Assembly (NCBI GenBank): GCA_028293775.1
Contig: JAQGOD010000331.1
Coordinates: forward strand, 1 to 12,662
From: Gammaproteobacteria bacterium
GTDB taxonomy: Bacteria > Pseudomonadota > Gammaproteobacteria > Steroidobacterales > Steroidobacteraceae
Direction of reading: 5' to 3'
DNA: 12,662 nt
Each line of letters starts with the position of its first letter. The stretch's first letter is position 1. The notes below the pieces were generated by a model, which had not been told where the DNA came from, ran no database searches, and saw nothing but the letters and a program-made list of their open reading frames with translations. The translations under genes and the position numbers were made by a program. This document shows positions 7,010 to 12,662 of this stretch, piece by piece.

Positions 7010-7411
7010 TCAAGAAACGCCGCGGCTGCGTGCCGCTGAGCGAGCAGACTTCTTGCTCCGTGCGGAACTTGCGCGTGTCTTGCTCACCGCTTGCGCCTTG
7101 TGCGCATTGAGAATGGCCGGGATCAATCCCGGAAATCGCTTTTCGAGCTCATCGCTGCGGGAAGTGTTTTGCATTTCGACGCCTCGACGTTCACCACGAA
7201 TCAAACCGGCCTCTCTCAAGGCCTTGAAATGCTGGGACAGCGTCGATTTGGGAATCTCTTTTTCGCTGATGCGCAGAAAAGTAGAGCAATTTTGCGAACA
7301 ACCCGAACCCGCGATACTGGCGTAAATGGCTGCTCGCGCTGGATCGGAGAGGGTGTGGAGGATGCCTTCCACAGTCACAGTTTCAATCGAAGGATGAAAT
7401 AGCGGCCTCAT
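7010..7411 (-). CDS. ArsR-family winged-helix repressor with CxxxC and basic tail
   Basis: This 133-aa DNA-binding regulator has the ArsR core at residues 1-102: LFHPSIETVTVEGILHTLSDPARAAIY, then the recognition helix region IPKSTLSQHFKALREAGL (53-70) and the wing RGERRGVEMQN. C38 and C42 (GSGCSQNC) lie just before the HTH and could be a metal or thiol-redox sensor, but no classical ArsR ELCVCD box is present. Residues 105-133 form an unusual low-complexity tail of K, R, S and A. The gene is divergent from a short-chain dehydrogenase, a common arrangement in which the repressor controls both. A TATAAT -10 box lies 6 bases upstream of the ATG and no Shine-Dalgarno is present, so the mRNA is probably leaderless. 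Confidence 0.88.
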   Translation of the reverse strand: MRPLFHPSIETVTVEGILHTLSDPARAAIYASIAGSGCSQNCSTFLRISEKEIPKSTLSQHFKALREAGLIRGERRGVEMQNTSRSDELEKRFPGLIPAILNAHKAQAVSKTRASSARSKKSARSAARSRGVS

Positions 7412-7417
7412 GGCGTA

Positions 7418-7446
7418 ATTATACGAGCGCTTGACAAATAGTTCAA
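7418..7446 (-). promoter_or_regulatory. Promoter of the ArsR-type gene
   Basis: On the minus strand TTGAAC (7446-7441) and a perfect TATAAT (7423-7418) are separated by exactly 17 bases. Transcription would begin at about 7411-7412, at or next to the ATG at 7411. The -35 box overlaps the first AGTTC unit of the operator. Confidence 0.75.
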
Positions 7447-7459
7447 TAGTTCGTAAGTT
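7431..7459 (+). promoter_or_regulatory. Promoter of the short-chain dehydrogenase gene
   Basis: A perfect TTGACA (7431-7436) is followed after 17 bases by TAAGTT (7454-7459), which keeps the three most conserved -10 positions (first T, second A, last T). It lies face to back with, and overlaps, the divergent regulator promoter. The predicted leader to the ATG at 7524 is about 58 bases. Confidence 0.65.
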
Positions 7460-7467
7460 CGGAACTA
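7439..7467. promoter_or_regulatory. Putative ArsR operator: three phased AGTTC units plus palindrome
   Basis: AGTTC occurs at 7440, 7448 and 7456, spaced exactly 8 bases apart. The last unit forms the perfect palindrome AGTTC-G-GAACT (7456-7466). TAGTTC (7447-7452) also pairs with GAACTA (7462-7467). The block covers the spacer and -10 of the dehydrogenase promoter and touches the -35 of the regulator promoter, so one bound dimer could repress both. Confidence 0.65.
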
Positions 7468-7523
7468 AGGAATTAGGTCAGAATTCAATCAACCAATACC
7501 GAAATATCGGAAAGAGCAGGAAA

Positions 7524-8270
7524 ATGAGCAATCTCACTGGAAAAGTCGCCGTGGTTACAGGCGCATCGAAAGGTATCGGGGCCGCCATTGCCAAGCAATT
7601 GGCGGAGGAGGGTGCCTCGGTGATCGTGAATTACGCCTCGAGTAAGGCCGGCGCGGACGTTGTCGTCGCTAACATCAAGAAGGCAGGCGGAAAGGCTTTC
7701 GCGGTAGGCGGCGACGTATCGAAACCCGCGGAGGCCCAGGGCATCATCGACGCAGCGGTGAAGAATTTCGGACGCCTCGACATCCTCGTGAACAACTCCG
7801 GCGTCTACGAGTTCGGCCCGCTCGAGTCAGTCACCGAGGAGAATTTCCACCGGATGTTCAATATCAACGTCTTGGGATTACTGCTTACCACGCAAGCCGC
7901 GGTCAAGCACATGAGCGCAGGCGGAAGCGTCATTAACATCGGCTCAGCGGTGAGCCGAATCACCCCGCCAAATTCCGCGGTCTACACTGCGACCAAAAGT
8001 GCGGTGGATGCCATTACCGGCGTCTTATCCAAGGAATTGGGGCCAAAAAAGATTCGAGTGAATTCCGTGAATCCGGGCGTTGTGGAGACCGAAGGTACTC
8101 ACAGCGGCGGGATCATTGGCTCGGACTTCGAGAAAGCGGCGGTCGCGCAGACTCCACTCGGTCGTACCGGCCAGCCCGGTGATATCGCTTCGGTCGCGGC
8201 GTTTCTCGCCTCGGACAATTCGGCCTGGCTGACGGGCGAGGTCATCACCGCCAGCGGTGGTCTGAACTAA
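7524..8270 (+). CDS. Short-chain dehydrogenase/reductase (classical SDR)
   Basis: The 248-aa cytosolic NAD(P)-dependent oxidoreductase has a complete classical SDR set. It has the Rossmann glycine motif TGASKGIG (12-19), D64 of the GGDV adenine-binding site, NNSG (90-93, usually NNAG), catalytic N115, S141, Y154 and K158 (YTATK), and NPG with a following V/T region near 183-190. NYASSK after the second strand suggests NADP preference, which is inference. The substrate is unknown; the closest general class is the FabG/glucose-1-dehydrogenase-like group. ATG at 7524 is chosen over an in-frame extension to 7431 because the SDR fold begins at residue 4 and AGG (7518-7520) precedes it; the upstream extension overlaps the promoter. 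It is likely repressed by the divergent ArsR-type protein. Confidence 0.92.
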   Translation: MSNLTGKVAVVTGASKGIGAAIAKQLAEEGASVIVNYASSKAGADVVVANIKKAGGKAFAVGGDVSKPAEAQGIIDAAVKNFGRLDILVNNSGVYEFGPLESVTEENFHRMFNINVLGLLLTTQAAVKHMSAGGSVINIGSAVSRITPPNSAVYTATKSAVDAITGVLSKELGPKKIRVNSVNPGVVETEGTHSGGIIGSDFEKAAVAQTPLGRTGQPGDIASVAAFLASDNSAWLTGEVITASGGLN

Positions 8271-8288
8271 ACGCACGAGACTTGGCCT

Positions 8289-8489
8289 ATGACATTCAAA
8301 ACCACGGGAATCCGGTCCTTTGTTGGACTGGTTTGGCAAGAACTCAGCTCTTGGGGGGCCGGCGTAGAGTTCTCTTTTTACGACCACTTGCAAGAGCGGA
8401 TTGACCAGCTCGAGCAAGAACTGATGCAGGTGAAGAAGCCGCCGAGCAGTGCCAAAAACGACATGCCGTCCGGCATGATCGGTTGCTGA
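8289..8489 (+). CDS. Possible small protein with a C-terminal coiled coil
   Basis: The open frame encodes 66 aa starting MTFKTTGIRS, 18 bases after the SDR stop. The second half, YDHLQERIDQLEQELMQVKK (about residues 31-50), is amphipathic and heptad-like. About three quarters of its codons end in G or C, like neighbouring genes. The first half is less convincing and the Shine-Dalgarno is weak (GAGA at 8277-8280). I recognise no family. It could be a genuine small gene co-transcribed with the SDR gene, or chance in GC-rich DNA. A CATGCCG-tc-CGGCATG palindrome (8462-8477) lies inside its 3' end. Confidence 0.4.
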   Translation: MTFKTTGIRSFVGLVWQELSSWGAGVEFSFYDHLQERIDQLEQELMQVKKPPSSAKNDMPSGMIGC

Positions 8490-8511
8490 GGTTTCCGAAT
8501 GGCCCTATCAA
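8483..8511 (+). promoter_or_regulatory. Probable tRNA-Arg promoter
   Basis: TTGCTG (8483-8488) and TATCAA (8506-8511) are 17 bases apart, each matching four of six consensus bases. They are followed by a GC-rich stretch before the tRNA, typical of stringently controlled stable-RNA promoters. The expected start is about 10 bases before the tRNA 5' end. Confidence 0.4.
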
Positions 8512-8528
8512 CGCTAGACTGCGCGCGG

Positions 8529-8605
8529 GCGCCCGTAGCTCAGCTGGATAGAGCACCTGGCTTCGAACCAGGTGGTCGGCGGTTCGAATCCGTCCGGGCG
8601 CGCCA
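8529..8605 (+). tRNA. tRNA-Arg (anticodon UCG), CCA encoded
   Basis: The full 77-base cloverleaf is visible. The acceptor stem is GCGCCCG (8529-8535) with CGGGCGC (8595-8601), then discriminator G and encoded CCA (8603-8605). The D arm is GCTC-AGCTGGATA-GAGC. The anticodon arm is CCTGG-CTTCGAA-CCAGG with anticodon TCG, reading CGA arginine codons. The T arm is GGCGG-TTCGAAT-CCGTC with one G-T wobble. Seven T follow at 8608-8614 and may help termination. Confidence 0.96.
8587..8603 (+). repeat. Direct repeat copy 1 (tRNA 3' end)
   Basis: AATCcgTCCGGGCGCGC in the T arm and acceptor of tRNA-Arg recurs 182 bases downstream with 15 of 17 bases identical, including a perfect 11-base core. Confidence 0.7.
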
Positions 8606-8690
8606 CCTTTTTTTGTATGAGAACAACCGGTCGCGTCAAGCTGTTAGGCGTGTTACTTCGAACTCCCGACAGACGACAAGGCGAGTTCGA

Positions 8691-8763
8691 CAAATCGCCG
8701 CAGGCGATTTGGTCGCCCGCAGGGCGAGCCGAGCGCGAGCGAGGCCAAGGGGCCGTAGGCCCC
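8691..8763. repeat. Three tandem tri-loop hairpins between convergent units
   Basis: There are three perfect hairpins with three-base loops. CAAATCGCC-GCA-GGCGATTTG (8691-8711) has a 9-bp stem, TCGCCC-GCA-GGGCGA (8713-8727) has a 6-bp stem, and GGGGCC-GTA-GGCCCC (8749-8763) has a 6-bp stem. They lie between the plus-strand tRNA and the minus-strand oxidoreductase. No T-run follows any of them, so they are not classical terminators. The rest of 8606-8789 shows no gene. Confidence 0.6.
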
Positions 8764-8768
8764 GCAGC

Positions 8769-8785
8769 AATCTCTCCGGGCGCGC
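8769..8785 (+). repeat. Direct repeat copy 2 (tRNA 3'-end near-copy)
   Basis: AATCtcTCCGGGCGCGC matches the tRNA-Arg 3' half (15/17), lacks the CCA, and ends 5 bases before the stop of the convergent oxidoreductase gene. It resembles tRNA-flanking rtT-like repeats or an attachment-site remnant. Confidence 0.65.
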
Positions 8786-8789
8786 TTCT

Positions 8790-9812
8790 TCATCGCGAAA
8801 CCGATCGCTTTGATTCTCCTTCTACTCGAACCTGAGGAATCTTGAGCACAATGCGCCCGAGCACATGGCCGCGTTCCAATCTTTCGTGCGCCTTTGCCGC
8901 GCGAGCAAGAGAAAAGGCCGCTGCGATCGGCACGCGTAGGCGCGCCTTCTCGACCGCTACGCGCAGGGTTGCGAGGTGGCGCGGGCTCGCCTCGGCATCG
9001 TAGGCGAGCAGCCGAACGCCCTGTTTGCGGTTTGGTTCGGGTTCGATGCCGTTGGGGAAAGCCACCCGTCCACCGCGCTTCACGAGTCCTACACACTGAT
9101 CGAGCGCCGCGCCGCCGGCAAGCGCGAGGATCCCATCGACGCCACGCGGTGCAAGTGCGCGGAGGTCATCAACCAAATGGTCGGATCTGGCGTCAATCTG
9201 GCCATCCGCACCCAGTCGCATCACCAACTGAGCTGCCTTGCGACCCGACGCCGTGGCCAGCACGCGCGCGCCCCGGCGTTTGGCGAATTGAATCGCAAGT
9301 GAGCCGACCGCGCCTGTAGCGCCAAAGATCAGCACTATCTGGCCGCGACGTATCTTCAACACGTCTTTGATGCCCTGGAACGCGGTCAGTGCCGTGACGG
9401 TTGCAGCGCCCGCGCGCAGCAAATTCATTCGCCGCGGAACGTGTCCTACCTGATCGGTATCCACTGCAACACGCTGTGCGTAGAAGCCGCCTTTTGGATT
9501 GATGAATTCATATGCCCAGACGCGGTCGCCGACCTCGAAGCGCCGGACGCGCGATCCTTTAGCGACCACGATCCCTGAGCCGTCCGAGCCGAGGATGAGG
9601 GGGAACTTCGGTCGCCCTTTGGGCCACCAACCTTTACGGATGTCAGCGTCCCACACGCCGACGCCGGCGCCTTGGAGCGCAATCAGCACCTCGCGCGATC
9701 CCAGCTCCGGCACCGGAAGCCGCCGCAGTTTGAGCACAGAGGGCGGACCGAAGCGATCAATCGCAACGGCCTTCATCAGCTGCTTCGGTTTTGAGCTAGG
9801 ACTCGTAGACAT
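8790..9812 (-). CDS. Zinc-free MDR oxidoreductase, quinone oxidoreductase-like
   Basis: This medium-chain dehydrogenase/reductase is 340 aa from ATG 9812, or 328 aa from ATG 9776 (MKAVAIDRFGPPSVL). Numbering from 9776, residues 27-110 form the GroES-like domain (LGSDGSGIVVAKGSRVRRFEVGDRVW) and residues 148-250 the NADPH-binding Rossmann fold with FGATGAVGSLAIQFAK (151-166). The Cys and His ligands of zinc alcohol dehydrogenases are absent, so it is the QOR/zeta-crystallin type that reduces quinones or activated alkenes with NADPH. The exact substrate is unknown. Family proteins commonly begin at MKA, and neither start has a clear Shine-Dalgarno. The open frame extends upstream to 10271 only because of GC-rich DNA and collides with the DUF1993 gene, so I reject it. 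A DUF1993 gene lies 128 bases upstream on the same strand. Confidence 0.88.
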   Translation of the reverse strand: MSTSPSSKPKQLMKAVAIDRFGPPSVLKLRRLPVPELGSREVLIALQGAGVGVWDADIRKGWWPKGRPKFPLILGSDGSGIVVAKGSRVRRFEVGDRVWAYEFINPKGGFYAQRVAVDTDQVGHVPRRMNLLRAGAATVTALTAFQGIKDVLKIRRGQIVLIFGATGAVGSLAIQFAKRRGARVLATASGRKAAQLVMRLGADGQIDARSDHLVDDLRALAPRGVDGILALAGGAALDQCVGLVKRGGRVAFPNGIEPEPNRKQGVRLLAYDAEASPRHLATLRVAVEKARLRVPIAAAFSLARAAKAHERLERGHVLGRIVLKIPQVRVEGESKRSVSR

Positions 9813-9940
9813 GCAGGCTCGTACGGTACTGCCGGTGATCGAGACTGCGCCTTGATCTGAATCATGGGCTGCGCTGGGGCTTGCGAGTACGATCCCGGCA
9901 TTCGCATCCTGAAAGCGATAGCGTCCTACAGGGTACTGGT

Positions 9941-10465
9941 CTAGGCAGTGCGAGTGCGCAGCCGGCCCTCGTAATCGCGCTTTCCGAGCGGCACACCGCG
10001 CGTGCGCAGGATGTCGTATGCGGTGACGGCGTGGAAATAGAAGTTGGGCAGCGAAAACGAAAGGATGAGTGTCTCCGACGTGAAGGCTAGCCTCCGCGGG
10101 CCGATCTGGAGGTCGAGGTCTTTGCCCGCCCAGCTGTTGACCTCGTCGGGGGTGAACGCCTTCAACGCCGTTTCCGCTTTGCCGATCATGGCCTGCAGGT
10201 CGGCGAAAGGAACCGGTCCGAGCAGTGCGGGCGGGGCGAACACGCCGGTCTTCACGGCCTCCAGCCCCCACACTGAATGATGCCAGGCCGCTTCGATCTG
10301 AAAATGGAAGGGTGCCATATCGTCAAAGAGCCGGGCGTGCACGAAGTCGTCTGGATCTGCCCGGGTCTCGGAGCAGTGCCTGACCGCGCGGTCGAGGAAA
10401 CCCCCGACGGCCTTCACGGTCTGCAGGAAGGTCGGCACGCTCAGGTCGTAGAGTGATATCGCCAT
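9941..10465 (-). CDS. DUF1993 family protein
   Basis: The 174-aa soluble protein starts MAISLYDLSVPTFLQTV and matches the DUF1993 family over its full length. The characteristic helix PFHFQIEAAWHHSVWGL spans residues 52-68, and FYFHAVTAYDILRTRGVPLGK near the C-terminus matches the family ending. DUF1993 proteins are all-helical and resemble DinB-like four-helix bundles whose histidines could bind metal. Their biochemical role is not established. The ATG at 10465 is supported by AGGGGA (10471-10476) 5 bases upstream. It lies on the same strand as the MDR oxidoreductase, but a 128-base gap leaves co-transcription uncertain. Its ribosome binding site lies right beside a transposase-like remnant. 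Confidence 0.9.
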   Translation of the reverse strand: MAISLYDLSVPTFLQTVKAVGGFLDRAVRHCSETRADPDDFVHARLFDDMAPFHFQIEAAWHHSVWGLEAVKTGVFAPPALLGPVPFADLQAMIGKAETALKAFTPDEVNSWAGKDLDLQIGPRRLAFTSETLILSFSLPNFYFHAVTAYDILRTRGVPLGKRDYEGRLRTRTA

Positions 10466-10479
10466 CGGCTTCCCCTAGC

Positions 10480-10557
10480 GTTGGGTCCTGGTTCGACCCG
10501 TCCCTCCACTTCGTCGAAGTAACCTAAGTCAAAATCCAGGAAACTGACAAGCCAGGG
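10480..10557 (-). pseudogene. Possible remnant of an integrase-core transposase C-terminus
   Basis: The minus-strand translation holds WLVSFLDFDLGYFD followed closely by GRVEPGPN. From memory this strongly resembles the C-terminal tail of rve/DDE integrase-core transposases, where such a W-hydrophobic-DYDLGYFD strand precedes LEPxxNPFG. Only about 26 residues match; the upstream frame (to 10785) shows no DDE core, and the match breaks before the usual NPFG ending. No terminal inverted repeats are seen. The rest of 10558-10713 holds nothing I can support. Confidence 0.35.
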
Positions 10558-10713
10558 TTCCCAGGATTTATTCGCCGGGGCCCTAAACCAATCGGGGATC
10601 GCCGGTTCGCGTAACGCCAGCAATCGAGAACGGTGCGCCGCGACTGCGCCGTCCGCCCATGCGTCAATCGGTTGCGACAGTGTGATTTTCCCACTTCGCG
10701 CCCACGAGAGGAA

Positions 10714-10743
10714 AGCCCCGCAAGCGACGCCGCTTGCAGGGCT
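10714..10743 (-). terminator. Terminator hairpin after the exported propeller-like gene
   Basis: AGCCCCGCAAGCG and CGCTTGCAGGGCT form a 13-bp stem (one G-T wobble on the RNA) around a 4-base loop, 8 bases after the minus-strand stop at 10752. On the minus strand the stem is followed by only three T, so it is strong in stem but weak in T-tract. Confidence 0.65.
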
Positions 10744-10751
10744 CCGGCCAA

Positions 10752-12662
10752 CTACTGCCGAACTTTGAAAATGAAAGTGCCCCAATCCGCCAAAGGTGTT
10801 CGAGGCAAATTGGGAATGTATTCAGTCGCGAGCCAAACATTATTGCCGTCGGACACGGCTGCTGAATAGTCTCCCCATCGGCCCACGTTGCCGCCGCTGT
10901 AGTAGAGATAGCCGGAGAACCCGTCATCCGGTGCGGTGCCGTTGGCGGCGATATGCACGGCCGACGTGCCCTCTTCACCGACTCCGACATAAGCGGCGCT
11001 GGGATAGTAGTCCGGTCCCACCAAGGTGAACACCATGGCACCTTTTTCGCCGCCGAAGGCGAGCGACGGAAATATCACGTTCTCGTTTTTCACAGCGACA
11101 TAGCCTTGTTGGACCACCCTGCCCGAGACCGCGCCGTGACTGAACTTCGGTTTGACGCCGAACCATGCAATACCCGTGCGGCTGCCGTCTCCAATAATGG
11201 TATTCACGCCTGAGTAGAGCAAACCGTTGGAATACACCACCTGATTCATGCGGTCATCATTGGTATTGATGAGCTCCAGCGATTCGCCGAGCGAGTCGCC
11301 GAGCGGAATGGGGCCGGGCTTTTGCTGCGCCGGGTTCGGTTGCCCATAGGTTTCAGACGCCATCACTTGAAACGTGAGCGACAAATTGGGCGACGATGTG
11401 GTCAAGGAACGCGTGTTGCCCAGTGCCCAAACGGCAAGGCGGTTGTCGAGCAGTTGATACGGCGGACTCCCGAATTGCAGCGCGCTTAAGAAAAATTCGA
11501 CGCCTCGGCCGGACGAATCTTCCGCATCCTCGCCACTCGAGCCAACTGCGGGCTGAACCGAATAGCTCAGCCCGCCATAAGGAACGAGGGCTTGCGAGGC
11601 GTCGAAGCTCACCAAATAAAGATGAGAAAAATCGCCGTGGGTGGCGTCGATCAGCCCTTTCTTCGGAATCGCATAAATCTGCGCGCCGTTGAAGCTGGTA
11701 TCGCTGAATTCATTGGTGGATTGATAAATTCCGTACGCATCAAGTCCAAGCAGCGGCTGATCGCCGAAGCATGGGCAGTTGGGGTGACTGGGCGTGCCGT
11801 CCAAACCGTCGTCGGTCACATCGTACGAGAGAATGAGGAAAGCGCCGCGTGGATCGGAGGTCTTACTGACCGCAATCAAATTGAAGTTCCTGCCGCTGCC
11901 GCCGGTGCCGGTGTCCTGCATCAATTCCGTGACGAACCACCGTTGTGTCTCGCGGTCATAGACGCATTTCGGGTCACTGACGAATTGCCCGGTAACTCCG
12001 GTCACGCGGTTGATCTCAGGCGCCAATCCCCAGAACTGGCTCAACGCCTCCGGACCGCTCAAAAGATTTCCCGACGCATCGTAGACGGAAATCGCATTAT
12101 TGATCGCTTCCACCACGAAGCCGCCGCCGGCGCACAGCCCCTGATCGGGCGGTTCGAGGGAGTATTGCGTATTGGTGTAAATGCCCGTGCCGGCGACGCG
12201 CTGATCAAGATGCGTCAAGCCGTTGAAGCCGAACACCGAGCTCGATGAGTCGATGACTGAGCTGCCCTTGGGATTGGGAATCGCCGTCGGAGGCGGCGGA
12301 AGGCCGGCCTCCAGCGCCGCGCTGCTCGCTGCCGATCGGCTGGTGATGTCGGTGATTGCGCCGTGGGCGATTTTGCTCGGAATCGCAAGGCCGTGATGGC
12401 GATTCAAGAATGACTTCGGTGCGCTCAGTGCCGCTGCGCTGGGCGCAACGCCGGCAGTCTGGTTCTTGACGCCAACGGTCGAATCATCCCCGGGTTGTAT
12501 CTCGGGCAGCGCGACGGTGCTGGAGCTGACTGGACCGCCGTGGATGGTGGTTTGACCCAGCGACTTGAGTTGCATGACGGTTTGTTGAATTGCCGGTGCT
12601 CCCGTTGCCGCGTGAACCTGCGCCAAGGCCAGCAGGCTGGATACGATGAGTAGCAATCGGCC
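10752..12662 (-). CDS. Large exported, probably beta-propeller protein; 5' end beyond window
   Basis: At least 634 aa are visible and the frame is open to the window edge. The first conventional codon inside is a TTG at 12656 within a hydrophobic segment (LLLIVSSLLALAQVHA), so the true start with its basic residues is probably just outside. A signal peptide is followed by a low-complexity S/A/P-rich region (about 20-140) and then a large beta-rich domain. EPPDQGLCAGGGFVVEAINN (168-187), CVYDRETQRWFV (231-242) and DQPLLGLDAYGIYQSTNEF (299-317) are blade-like repeats seen in exported propeller proteins of soil bacteria. GRWGDYSAAVSDGNNVWLATEY near the C-terminus is another. There are four cysteines (C175, C231, C294, C296). 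No catalytic motif is recognised. A strong hairpin follows the stop. Confidence 0.85.
   Translation of the reverse strand, partial: GRLLLIVSSLLALAQVHAATGAPAIQQTVMQLKSLGQTTIHGGPVSSSTVALPEIQPGDDSTVGVKNQTAGVAPSAAALSAPKSFLNRHHGLAIPSKIAHGAITDITSRSAASSAALEAGLPPPPTAIPNPKGSSVIDSSSSVFGFNGLTHLDQRVAGTGIYTNTQYSLEPPDQGLCAGGGFVVEAINNAISVYDASGNLLSGPEALSQFWGLAPEINRVTGVTGQFVSDPKCVYDRETQRWFVTELMQDTGTGGSGRNFNLIAVSKTSDPRGAFLILSYDVTDDGLDGTPSHPNCPCFGDQPLLGLDAYGIYQSTNEFSDTSFNGAQIYAIPKKGLIDATHGDFSHLYLVSFDASQALVPYGGLSYSVQPAVGSSGEDAEDSSGRGVEFFLSALQFGSPPYQLLDNRLAVWALGNTRSLTTSSPNLSLTFQVMASETYGQPNPAQQKPGPIPLGDSLGESLELINTNDDRMNQVVYSNGLLYSGVNTIIGDGSRTGIAWFGVKPKFSHGAVSGRVVQQGYVAVKNENVIFPSLAFGGEKGAMVFTLVGPDYYPSAAYVGVGEEGTSAVHIAANGTAPDDGFSGYLYYSGGNVGRWGDYSAAVSDGNNVWLATEYIPNLPRTPLADWGTFIFKVRQ

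Noticed and set aside
8462..8477. CATGCCG-tc-CGGCATG palindrome as a terminator for the SDR gene
   Set aside because: It has only a two-base centre, no T-run, and lies inside a possible small coding frame.
9813..10271. Fusion-like extension giving a 493-aa oxidoreductase
   Set aside because: The extra 150 residues run through the DUF1993 gene in another frame and match nothing; the MDR fold begins near MKAVAID.
10441..10785. 114-aa open frame between DUF1993 and the propeller-like gene as an intact gene
   Set aside because: Its first part overlaps the terminator hairpin and propeller gene end and looks random; only the short transposase-like tail is of interest.
11592..12248. 218-aa plus-strand open frame opposite the propeller-like gene
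   Set aside because: No domain or ribosome binding support; the opposite strand carries a continuous exported protein with conserved blade motifs.

Overview
The window looks like ordinary chromosome from a GC-rich (roughly 58-60 % by eye) Gram-negative bacterium, most likely a gammaproteobacterium. The support is the style of MoaA/MoeA, a tRNA-Arg with encoded CCA, several Sec-exported orphan proteins and proteobacterial-looking Shine-Dalgarno sites. The family-level assignment is inference. I see no intact mobile element, CRISPR array or phage genes.

Layout. (1) 1-2045, minus strand: a molybdenum-cofactor pair, moeA then moaA (moaA runs off the left edge), preceded by a small exported coiled-coil protein. 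(2) 2046-2369: a divergent intergenic region with a long-stem palindromic element and, just before the next gene, a two-part motif matching the ECF42 target-promoter consensus. (3) 2370-3993, plus strand: a DGPF/YCII-domain protein and an ECF42-type sigma factor with a long C-terminal TPR-like extension, a compact regulatory operon that probably activates itself. (4) 3996-6479, minus strand: a large exported orphan protein whose best Shine-Dalgarno site points to a rare AUU start. (5) 6665-8270: thioredoxin (plus) abutting stop-to-stop an ArsR-type repressor (minus), which is divergent from a short-chain dehydrogenase (plus). The 112-bp gap between repressor and dehydrogenase holds overlapping divergent promoters and a phased AGTTC operator, and the repressor mRNA looks leaderless. 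(6) 8289-8789: a small possible gene, tRNA-Arg(UCG), and a hairpin-rich segment that ends in a near-copy of the tRNA 3' end. (7) 8790-10465, minus strand: a zinc-free quinone-oxidoreductase-like MDR enzyme and a DUF1993 protein. (8) 10466-10751: a short stretch resembling the C-terminal tail of an integrase-core transposase, then a strong terminator hairpin. (9) 10752-12662, minus strand: a large exported, probably beta-propeller protein whose 5' end lies beyond the window.

How the genes work together. MoaA and MoeA catalyse the first and last stages of molybdopterin cofactor synthesis. The DGPF protein and ECF42 sigma factor form a known but poorly understood signalling pair without an anti-sigma factor. 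The ArsR repressor most likely controls itself and the dehydrogenase through one shared operator. The regulatory architectures (ECF42 promoter, overlapping ArsR/SDR promoters), the AUU start and the tRNA-derived repeat are the parts most worth a second look.
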